NCBI GenBank assembly: GCA_032622095.1
Contig: CP136061.1
Span: forward strand, 60,471,301 to 60,535,300
Source: Siphonodentalium dalli
Taxonomy: Eukaryota > Mollusca > Scaphopoda > Gadilida > Siphonodentaliidae
Direction: 5' to 3'
DNA length: 64,000 nucleotides
Positions 21,102 to 28,852 of this stretch are shown in pieces. Each line of letters starts with the position of its first letter. Position 1 is the first letter of the stretch. Both the position numbers and the translations under genes were made by a program. Under the pieces are notes generated by a model. The model was not told where the DNA came from. It saw only the letters and a program-made list of their open reading frames with translations, and did no database searches.

Positions 21102-24100
21102 ATGTCGGTGATGGCAGCAGCCAATACGGACTCACCGACGGTTACTCGGACAAATGTGAATATCGCTTCCTTTGCCGAGCTACAGAGCATACAGGGTGTT
21201 GGTCCCAAATTGGCAGCCAGCATCATTGAAAAAAGGCGGTTGATGGGATTTGTGTCCAGAGACGACATGATGGGTATATCGCACATGCGAATACCCAAAG
21301 AGCAATTGTTGTTGTTGGATTTCCACATACCGCCAAAAGGGGCTCCCGTGGATAACTATATCCCGAGCACGCGTGACCCTCTCAACACCTCCCACCACAC
21401 AATTGTTCAGCAGAACGATTATAGAGAGGAAGAGGTGTCTGATATAAATAAAGTGGTTGACGCCATAATGGGTTCCCCACATGGACTAGATAGGTCGAGA
21501 TTTCGGGAGATGTTCACACCACCATCCCCTCCCCTTTCTGCTGATAGGGGCTATGACCTTCCCACCGCGTTTTCAAATCAAGGGGGCTTACAACATTCAT
21601 TGGAGAGTCATGATGTCGTGAGACCGAAAACAAAAGATGGGATAGTTCATGTTAATGTGGGCACCAATCCGGGGACCACAAGGGGGGAGAAGCCAGTTTC
21701 CAAAACGTGGAAACCAGACCCCGAGAAGTGGGAATTGCCGAATTGGAAAGGCACCCAAGTGCCGATGTCAACTTACACCTGTTCCAGTACAGGAACGGGT
21801 CAGACATCCCGATTGGTGACTAATCCCGCTCCGCTGAATGGGACAAAACACGAGACAATTCAGACACCGCCAGTACAGCCGACATCTTGGGCCATGCCCA
21901 CAATGTCAGTACCGCATGGCTATGTCCCTGATCGGACGCCATGGGGGACTAATACAAAGATTTGGGGTATGCCGACCTCCGATACGTGCATGGTTTCAGG
22001 GAAATTTTCTGGGCCACTAGCGACGGGTCAAGCTGGGTTTGGGTACTCGGTGTCGGGTTTTGTGCCCCCAAACGCACCTCAAACCGGGGTTCTTACCTCA
22101 TTCGGGTCATCAGTTAGCAAACCGGTGATAAACCAACCCGGAGAAATACATCAAGCTCAGGCACTGCAAATTTACCCGGCAATGAACATGCCTCCACCAC
22201 CAGGGTATAATTTGCCGCCAGGGGCAGATTTTAATCAGACAACTTTAAAGTCAGCAACAAACATGCTTGCGAGGGCGCAAACAGTTTCGCCAATTCCGTC
22301 AACAGGAAATGGGCAAAATCTCCCCGTGGGGAAAACAGTCAATCCTCTAACGAGTAGTCCTGTTCCGATGAGTAACAGTAAATTGGTTACAGCGCCATGG
22401 GGTGGACATGACACCAAACAGCAAACTGTTTGGATGATAACGAATGCACAGGGTCAAATGGTGCCTTATATTCCTATTACGGGCCAACCAAATACAAACC
22501 CTCCATACACTCCGGTGGTTAGTCAACAGTCGTGTCAGCAGACGCCACACCCAACCAATATTCAACCATCTAGTGTAGCAATGCTAATGGGGGCAAATCC
22601 CCCGGTTCCGCCAAACCATTATATTGCGAATGCAGCAGCACCTCAAGTCCAAGCATTAATTAACCCCACCAATATGGTTGTTTCGAGCAATCCGAGTGTA
22701 GTTTCTACTCAGAATGTTCCACCGGTAACACCACAAATGGTTGTTACGCAAGGGGGAGTAGAGCAAAATCAGTTTTATTCCTGGCCGCCACCAGCAGGTG
22801 GTAATGTGCAAACAGTACCGCCACCAAATCAGGTTTTTATTACGCCAGGTGGGATCGCGCCACCAGTACCGCAGCAAAATCAGGCTTTTGTTGCGCCAGG
22901 TTGGAACGCGCCACCGGTACCGCCACAAAATCAGGCTTTTGTTGCACCAGGTTGGAACGCGCCACCGGTACCGCCACAAAATCAGGCTTTTGTTGCGCCA
23001 GGCGGGAATGCGCCACCGGTACCGCCACAAAATCAGGTTTTTATTGCGCCAGGTGGGATTGCGCCACCAGTACCGCCACAAAATCAGGCTTTTGTTGCGC
23101 CAGGCGGGAATGCGCCACCGGTACCGCCACAAAATCAGGTTTTTATTGCGCCAGGTGGGATTGCGCCACCAGTACCGCCACAAAATCAGGCTTTTATTGC
23201 GCCAGGTGGGAACGCACCATTAGTACCGCAGCAAAATCTGGGTTTTATTGCTGCAGGGGGTAATGCGCCACCAGTAAACATGCAGAATCCAGGTTTTATT
23301 GCGCCAGGTGGGAACGCGCCTCCCGTACCGCCACAGAACCCGGTTTTTATGGCGCCACAAATACCTCCGCAAAATCAAGGTTTTCTTGCGCCAGGTGGGA
23401 ACGCCCCACCGATACCGCCACCAAATTTGGGTTATTTGGGCAACATACCGCCCATACCTCCAAATAATCAACAATTGATTCCACAAGTCATGGGTGGTAA
23501 CATGTACCCAAATCCTGAGCCTGCCGCTGCAGCTCAAGATCAACCTAATAATTGGTTTCCCAAATTGCCGTATAACTTTTCATACGACGGAATATCTAAC
23601 TGGCTGACATTCCGTATGAAGTTCGATACCTTGGCGAACACACAGCGTTGGGATGAACCAACCCGCAAATCCGCTTTGGGTTGGTGTCTAACAGGCCAGG
23701 CTGGAGATTATCTTACTCTCATGTTGCATCAAAATCCAAATTACGAGTCGTTGGAACTTTTACAGTTACTGGCGAGCCGGTTTGAACCCAGCGATCTTCC
23801 GCAGTCCGTGCAGTTGCAATTCATGCAACTTAAGCAAGAGGCGGACCAGTCTCTGGAAGAGTGGGCACAAACAGTTTTGTCATTGGCACAACGCGCTTTC
23901 CCACGTCACCCCCCACAGGAGGTGAATGCGCAAGCCATTCAACGTTTCTGCCAAGGGGCGACTGATCGGCACGCAGGGGGGCATGTTGCGAACGCGAGAC
24001 CGGAGACTCTAAAGGACGCCATTAACCAAGTTCGACTTTACCAGTGCACCCAAGTAGCGATTTGGGGCTCAGACCGAACGCGGCGCGGGGTTCGGAGGGT

Positions 24101-24614
24101 AAAATCCGAATCAGAAGATTCGGATGACGAAGGACTCCGCCATGTCCGGGCAGTACAATCACCAAATAGATCACGTACCGTTAACCGAAATAACCGCAGG
24201 TTTAATCGGAGCCCGGGTTCCAATAGACAAACAGACGATAACAGAACGCAATCGTTTAGACCTAGATGGAGTCAAGACCGCGAAGGCCGCGGCTCCCGTT
24301 CCCAGTCTCCAGGGGGCGCGTCTAACAATGATATACATTCATTGAAGTCAAGGATGCTATCTATGGAGACAAAAATTGAAACCGTCTTTGGAAAATTAGA
24401 CAAATTGGTGCTCAGTAAGGATAGTAAACAGCCAGTTAAAACGATGTCACGGTCGCCTTCGCCTAGTCGACCAATCCAATGTTTTTTCTGTCGCGATTAC
24501 GGTCACATGATTAGAGAGTGCCCCGTAAAGAACGCTAACAACAAACCCAATAAAGAGGCCAAAGTTAACTTCGAAAAACATTTAAAAGACAAGGGGTCGG
24601 ATCCCGAGGCCTGA
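21102..24614 (+). CDS. Gag: HhH domain, Pro/Gln-rich repeat, capsid-like domain, zinc knuckle
   Basis: 1170 residues from ATG 21102 (AAACAATGTCG context). Residues about 12-60 form a ComEA-like helix-hairpin-helix: NIASFAELQSIQGVGPKLAA, then SIIEKRRLMGF. A long Pro/Asn/Gln-rich linker follows, with about a dozen copies of a 17-residue unit (PPQNQAFVAPGGNAPPV) at residues about 570-780. A retrotransposon Gag/capsid-like domain starts at about 820 (NWFPKLPYNFSYDGISNWL; ALGWCLTGQAGDYL; FMQLKQEADQSLEEWAQTVL). An Arg/Ser-rich stretch precedes a CCHC zinc knuckle near residue 1127 (CFFCRDYGHMIREC). Gag packages the RNA into particles. It is far longer than usual for Ty3/Gypsy Gag (roughly 300-500 residues) because of the HhH domain and linker. 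The frame ends at TGA 24612, 25 bases past the frameshift site. Confidence 0.93.
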   Translation: MSVMAAANTDSPTVTRTNVNIASFAELQSIQGVGPKLAASIIEKRRLMGFVSRDDMMGISHMRIPKEQLLLLDFHIPPKGAPVDNYIPSTRDPLNTSHHTIVQQNDYREEEVSDINKVVDAIMGSPHGLDRSRFREMFTPPSPPLSADRGYDLPTAFSNQGGLQHSLESHDVVRPKTKDGIVHVNVGTNPGTTRGEKPVSKTWKPDPEKWELPNWKGTQVPMSTYTCSSTGTGQTSRLVTNPAPLNGTKHETIQTPPVQPTSWAMPTMSVPHGYVPDRTPWGTNTKIWGMPTSDTCMVSGKFSGPLATGQAGFGYSVSGFVPPNAPQTGVLTSFGSSVSKPVINQPGEIHQAQALQIYPAMNMPPPPGYNLPPGADFNQTTLKSATNMLARAQTVSPIPSTGNGQNLPVGKTVNPLTSSPVPMSNSKLVTAPWGGHDTKQQTVWMITNAQGQMVPYIPITGQPNTNPPYTPVVSQQSCQQTPHPTNIQPSSVAMLMGANPPVPPNHYIANAAAPQVQALINPTNMVVSSNPSVVSTQNVPPVTPQMVVTQGGVEQNQFYSWPPPAGGNVQTVPPPNQVFITPGGIAPPVPQQNQAFVAPGWNAPPVPPQNQAFVAPGWNAPPVPPQNQAFVAPGGNAPPVPPQNQVFIAPGGIAPPVPPQNQAFVAPGGNAPPVPPQNQVFIAPGGIAPPVPPQNQAFIAPGGNAPLVPQQNLGFIAAGGNAPPVNMQNPGFIAPGGNAPPVPPQNPVFMAPQIPPQNQGFLAPGGNAPPIPPPNLGYLGNIPPIPPNNQQLIPQVMGGNMYPNPEPAAAAQDQPNNWFPKLPYNFSYDGISNWLTFRMKFDTLANTQRWDEPTRKSALGWCLTGQAGDYLTLMLHQNPNYESLELLQLLASRFEPSDLPQSVQLQFMQLKQEADQSLEEWAQTVLSLAQRAFPRHPPQEVNAQAIQRFCQGATDRHAGGHVANARPETLKDAINQVRLYQCTQVAIWGSDRTRRGVRRVKSESEDSDDEGLRHVRAVQSPNRSRTVNRNNRRFNRSPGSNRQTDDNRTQSFRPRWSQDREGRGSRSQSPGGASNNDIHSLKSRMLSMETKIETVFGKLDKLVLSKDSKQPVKTMSRSPSPSRPIQCFFCRDYGHMIRECPVKNANNKPNKEAKVNFEKHLKDKGSDPEA
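22810..23440 (+). repeat. 51-bp tandem repeat within gag (17 residues per unit)
   Basis: CCGCCACAAAATCAGG, then TTTTTATTGCGCCAGG, recurs about every 51 bp, about 12 units, some nearly identical in DNA. The encoded unit is PPQNQ-(A/V)F(V/I)APGG(N/I)APPV. The near identity of some units points to recent expansion by slippage or unequal exchange. It produces artefactual open frames on other strands. Confidence 0.9.
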
Positions 24615-27600
24615 TTACGACCCACAAATCTTCAACGAATGACCTTACACAAATTACTACCATTACTGACACGCCAGGCGACAGTTGTTTGTCCATCAAC
24701 AGAGTCAAATCGTTCTCAACCATCAAAATTCCAATTGTGATTTCCGACGTAAATATAACCGCAGTAATAGACACAGCTGCGGATGTGACTATTTTATCGG
24801 TTGGTATTTATAACAAACTAGTTTCGAAACCTCCAACTATTCGGACTATCCGCCTCAATACAGCCGAACGCGGAAGCCAAATGTCAGCAAATCAAATTGG
24901 TCCGGTAGAACTAAAAATCGGGAAGGTTACATTTTTGGAAAATATTTATGTAGCACCGATTGTGGATGAGATGCTGTTAGGGATTGACTTTTTGAGTAAA
25001 CACCAGGCCCGAATCAATGTAAGTGATGGGACTTTGTCTCTGGGACAAGACACAATCACGTCAATCACAAACGTTAAATTTCTGCCAGCCTATGTCGCTA
25101 GAGTGTCAATAGAGGAAAACGTGATAATTCCACCTAGGTCAGTAATGTTATTACGGTGTCAAATTCAGCCGAATTTGAACACATATATAATTGAACCAAT
25201 TGCGCGTCATGGTTTGATCATTTTTAGTACATTACACGATGCAGGTAGCAAACCTAAAATTGGAATACTAAATTTAAACGAAAATAGTGTGGAGTTGAGA
25301 CGCAACGAGTTAGTTTCTCATGCGTCAGAAATTGAGACCACTTTTCCGTTAAATGAGGACGGTCAAGACCGTACCGAGACGTCGCATGATGAATCACCCC
25401 CTGATATTTGTCCGGACAGCGGCCAGGACAACGCAGCGAATAACTTTCAACACTCGCACATAACGGGGCATGTACGCAAAACAAGTCGCATACCGGCACA
25501 TTTACAGGATCTATACGATCGTTCAATCATGCTTTTAGATCAAACTGAAGCGGAAGAAATGGCCGAGATTTTATGCGAATACCAAGACGTTTTTGCGAAA
25601 CATGAATTTGATTTGGGCGAATTCTCGGAAATAGAGCATACCATTCCCACTGGAGACGCTTCTCCGGTGCGCCAACGCATGCGTAGAACACCGCTGTGTT
25701 TTATAAATGAGGAAGAAGCACATCTTAAAAAGATGTTGGGAGCGAACGTCATTCAACCCTCGGTTTCGGAGTGGTGTTCGGCACCGGTACTCATTCGCAA
25801 ACGAGATTCCTCAGTTCGCTGGTGTTTAGATTATCGCGCGTTAAACGCTGTGACAAAGCGCGAAATCTACCCACTTCCTCTTATCGACCAAACATTAGAT
25901 GCACTTGCTGGAAACGTATGGGCAAGTAAGGCCGATTGCATAAGTGCGTACCATCAAGTCAATTTAAAAGTATCAGACCGCCCCAAGTCAGCATTCATAA
26001 CGAGATATGGATTGTTCGAATTCCGGAAATTAGCATTCGGTTTGTGTGGAGCCACGTTTACGTTCACGCGAATAATGAATTTGGTGCTTCAGGGCCTACT
26101 TTGGTCCATCTCGTTATGTTTCTTGGACGACGTTTTGATCATGGGTGCAGATATTAACTCGCACTTCCGAAACATTCGCACGGTTCTGCAGAGATTCCGA
26201 CAATACAATTTAAAGCTCAAACCGGCTAAATGCGTGTTTTGTCAACAAACTGTCGAATTTCTGGGACGAAAAATCAGTAGAGACGGAATTCAAATACTGG
26301 AATCATCCACAGAGGTCATAAAAAAGTGGCCAGAACCTCAGAACGCAAAAGACGTACAAAGGTTGTGTGGTTTTCTCAATTACCATCGTCAATTTATAGA
26401 AAACTACGCTGAGTTGGCACAACCGTTGTATGCCATCACAGGCAAAAGGGCTTTCAGCTGGGGGCCTGAGCAACAGGAAGCTTTTGATAAATTAAAAATA
26501 GTCTTAACCAGCCCCCCGGTTTTATCTCTACCCAATCGAAAAGACACTTTTCTCTTAGATTGCGATGCGAGCAACTTCGCGATCGGTGGGCAGCTTTCCC
26601 AAATTCAAAATGGGAAAGAGAGAGTCATATGCTATGGAAGTTTTATATTATCGGGTCAGCAGATCCGGTATTGTACCACCCGAAAAGAATTGCTGGCGGT
26701 AATACGGTTCACGCGGCAATATCGACATTACCTGTTGGGTAGACATTTCATATTGCGAACAGATCATGGGAGCCTCAGGTGGTTAATAGGTTTCAAAGAA
26801 CCCCAAGGCCAATTAGCTCGCTGGTTAGAGGAATTGAGCCAGTACGACATGATAGTGCAACATCGCCCTGGCGCAAAGCATGCAAATGCCGATCTACTAT
26901 CGCGACCGCCTTTAACCGAGATGTGTTATAATTACAGCGCCGGCGACATTCCTGCAGGATTGCCTTGCAACGCTTGTAAATACTGCATCCGAGTGCACAA
27001 AAATTGGGCGCGTTTTAACGAAGAAGTAGATTACGCGATACCTCTAACTAAAGGTTCCATAGAATTTTCGAACGAAATGCCCGAAATATCGCAGACAAGC
27101 AGAGTGGCAGCAGACAGCAGTTTACCTCAAGAAATATCAATTCTACCATGGCCTGTAACAGAGCAATGGTCCGAAACCAAATTTCAATATGGGTCCATTG
27201 ATAATCAAAGTGGCTGGGTCCACACTCAATTAGATCTGAAAATTAAAGATTCTGCTGAACCTTTAATTTTGGTTCAATCAGTATCTGATTCCAATGAGGT
27301 CTCGCTTGCAGAGATTTGCGAAACGGGAGAATTGGCCAATGAACAGTTAGCTGACCCCGACCTACTAATAGTAATAAATTGGTTGGATAAGGGGGTGGAA
27401 CCTAACGAAGCCGAAATGTTTATTGCCAGTCCAGCGGCCAAGTATTTTTGGATAAATCGCTCGCGTTTTAAGTTAAACAATGGCATCCTCCAGAAAATCA
27501 GAAAAAATGGAAACTTGGCCACTATTCTTCCAAAGAAATTCGCTAAGGAAATTCTGGCGATAGCCCATGACATTCCAACTTCTGGTCATCAGGGGATAAC

Positions 27601-28813
27601 CAGAACTTTGAGTAGGATAAAACAAAATTACCACTGGTTTGGCCTAAACAAAGATGTGGAAACGTATGTGAAGGCGTGTTCAAAATGCAGTCAGGGAAAA
27701 AAACCTACCCGACATGCTAAGTGGGAGCTCACCAAATTCCATGCAGGAGCTCCCATGGAACGCGTTCATATGGATTTTTTGGGCCCTCTTACTCTAAGTT
27801 GGAAAAACAACCGTTACATTTTAATGATAATCGATCAGTTTACAAAATGGACGGAATGCATCGCTCTGCCCGACCAAACCGCGGAAACCACAGCGATGGC
27901 GGCTGTTAATGAATTTTTCGCTAGATTTGGATGCCCGTTTAATATACACACTGACCAAGGGCCGTGTTTTGAGAGCAAGCTTTTCTCTTCAGTATGCGAA
28001 CTGCTACAAATACATAAGACGCGTTCTACCCCGTACAGACCAAGTTCTAACGGTCAAATTGAAAGACAAAACCGTACGTTGATGGACGCGGTGCGGTGCT
28101 ATGTAGAGAAAGCACAGAAAAACTGGGATAAATACCTCCCCCAACTAGCTGGGGCACTTCGTTCCTCGGTTAATTCGAGTACGGGTTTCACTGCAAATAA
28201 ATTAATGTTGGGGAGAGAAGTAAATCACCCCACGCACATTATGTTTCCGCTGAAACATGATGAAAATGATAAGACGTTTCCGGAGTATGTCCAGAAATTG
28301 GGGGAAGAATTGCAAACTTGCCACGAAATGGCCAGGAAGACGTTAAAGTCCTCCCAAGAAAAAATGAAGAAAAATTATGACGTGTCTATACTTAAACACA
28401 CATACGAGGTGGGCGATTTAGTCTACATGTTAGATACGGCCAAAGTGAAAGGGAAAAACCGGAAATTGGCCCCATTTTGGAAAGGTCCGGGGATAATTGC
28501 CGAGGTTTTCACCCCTTACTTGTTCAGAATTCTGCTGAATTCGGCTATTGTCGTAGCTAACCATGATAGATTAAAGAGATGTTACGAGAACACTCTACCA
28601 CCGTGGTTGGATAAATGTGTCACAAACTTTAAAACTACAGGCATAGTCTCTACCCCCAAATCCACGAAGTCGTATTGTTTTTGTCAGAAAGCTTACCGGG
28701 GACAATTTATGATTCAATGCGACCATTGTTGTAAATGGTACCATGGTAAATGCGTTAACATTTCACCTGAAATTGGTCAAGCAATGGATACATTTACTTG
28801 CCCCACATGCTAA
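24569..28813 (+). CDS. Pol: protease, RT, RNase H, integrase with C-terminal PHD finger
   Basis: Pol lies in the -1 frame relative to Gag. It is open from 24569, has no ATG near its start, and is presumably made by frameshifting at 24581-24587. Numbering from 24689: the aspartic protease has AVIDTAADVTIL at about 25-36 (DTA rather than DTG) and MLLGIDFL at about 92. RT has WCLDYRALNAVTKREIYPLP, LAFGLCGATFTFTRIMN and the catalytic FLDD near 480. RNase H has LLDCDASNFAIGG near 624 and RTDHGSLRWL. Integrase has the HHCC finger (SGHQGITR to ACSKCSQGK, about 965-1010), DDE residues in HMDFLGP, HTDQGP and NGQIERQN, and a GPY/F module (LAPFWKGPGII, ANHDRLKRC). The last 45 residues form a C4HC3 PHD finger (YCFCQKAY, MIQCDHCCKWYHGKCV, CPTC). 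All catalytic motifs are intact. Confidence 0.95.
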   Translation, partial: LRKTFKRQGVGSRGLITTHKSSTNDLTQITTITDTPGDSCLSINRVKSFSTIKIPIVISDVNITAVIDTAADVTILSVGIYNKLVSKPPTIRTIRLNTAERGSQMSANQIGPVELKIGKVTFLENIYVAPIVDEMLLGIDFLSKHQARINVSDGTLSLGQDTITSITNVKFLPAYVARVSIEENVIIPPRSVMLLRCQIQPNLNTYIIEPIARHGLIIFSTLHDAGSKPKIGILNLNENSVELRRNELVSHASEIETTFPLNEDGQDRTETSHDESPPDICPDSGQDNAANNFQHSHITGHVRKTSRIPAHLQDLYDRSIMLLDQTEAEEMAEILCEYQDVFAKHEFDLGEFSEIEHTIPTGDASPVRQRMRRTPLCFINEEEAHLKKMLGANVIQPSVSEWCSAPVLIRKRDSSVRWCLDYRALNAVTKREIYPLPLIDQTLDALAGNVWASKADCISAYHQVNLKVSDRPKSAFITRYGLFEFRKLAFGLCGATFTFTRIMNLVLQGLLWSISLCFLDDVLIMGADINSHFRNIRTVLQRFRQYNLKLKPAKCVFCQQTVEFLGRKISRDGIQILESSTEVIKKWPEPQNAKDVQRLCGFLNYHRQFIENYAELAQPLYAITGKRAFSWGPEQQEAFDKLKIVLTSPPVLSLPNRKDTFLLDCDASNFAIGGQLSQIQNGKERVICYGSFILSGQQIRYCTTRKELLAVIRFTRQYRHYLLGRHFILRTDHGSLRWLIGFKEPQGQLARWLEELSQYDMIVQHRPGAKHANADLLSRPPLTEMCYNYSAGDIPAGLPCNACKYCIRVHKNWARFNEEVDYAIPLTKGSIEFSNEMPEISQTSRVAADSSLPQEISILPWPVTEQWSETKFQYGSIDNQSGWVHTQLDLKIKDSAEPLILVQSVSDSNEVSLAEICETGELANEQLADPDLLIVINWLDKGVEPNEAEMFIASPAAKYFWINRSRFKLNNGILQKIRKNGNLATILPKKFAKEILAIAHDIPTSGHQGITRTLSRIKQNYHWFGLNKDVETYVKACSKCSQGKKPTRHAKWELTKFHAGAPMERVHMDFLGPLTLSWKNNRYILMIIDQFTKWTECIALPDQTAETTAMAAVNEFFARFGCPFNIHTDQGPCFESKLFSSVCELLQIHKTRSTPYRPSSNGQIERQNRTLMDAVRCYVEKAQKNWDKYLPQLAGALRSSVNSSTGFTANKLMLGREVNHPTHIMFPLKHDENDKTFPEYVQKLGEELQTCHEMARKTLKSSQEKMKKNYDVSILKHTYEVGDLVYMLDTAKVKGKNRKLAPFWKGPGIIAEVFTPYLFRILLNSAIVVANHDRLKRCYENTLPPWLDKCVTNFKTTGIVSTPKSTKSYCFCQKAYRGQFMIQCDHCCKWYHGKCVNISPEIGQAMDTFTCPTC
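24581..24587 (+). promoter_or_regulatory. -1 ribosomal frameshift site (T TTA AAA)
   Basis: The heptamer falls exactly in X-XXY-YYZ register of the Gag frame (CAT TTA AAA) inside the 24569-24611 overlap where both frames are open. Slipping back one base leads into Pol. This is a canonical slippery sequence of -1 frameshifting. A GC-rich stretch follows (AAGGGGTCGGATCCCGAGGCC), which could form the stimulatory structure. Confidence 0.8.
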
Positions 28814-28852
28814 TTCAGTTTTTCACTATTCCAGTAATACAGTATGTCGCAG
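28814..28852 (+). promoter_or_regulatory. Cluster of putative splice acceptors before ORF3
   Basis: The 30-bp Pol/ORF3 gap reads like a 3' splice region: TTCAGTTTTTCACTATTCCAG, then TAATACAG before ATG 28844. AG ends occur at 28817-28818, 28833-28834 and 28841-28842, and one at 28851-28852, inside the ORF. Joined to the LTR donor at 20698, the last one would fuse the LTR leader frame to ORF3 in phase; the others would leave ORF3 to start at its own ATG. Confidence 0.45.

Noticed and set aside
22656-23263. Open frames of 62-175 codons on both strands over the gag repeat
   Set aside because: They arise from the 51-bp repeat, whose length is divisible by three and keeps all frames open. The Gag frame has the recognisable domains.
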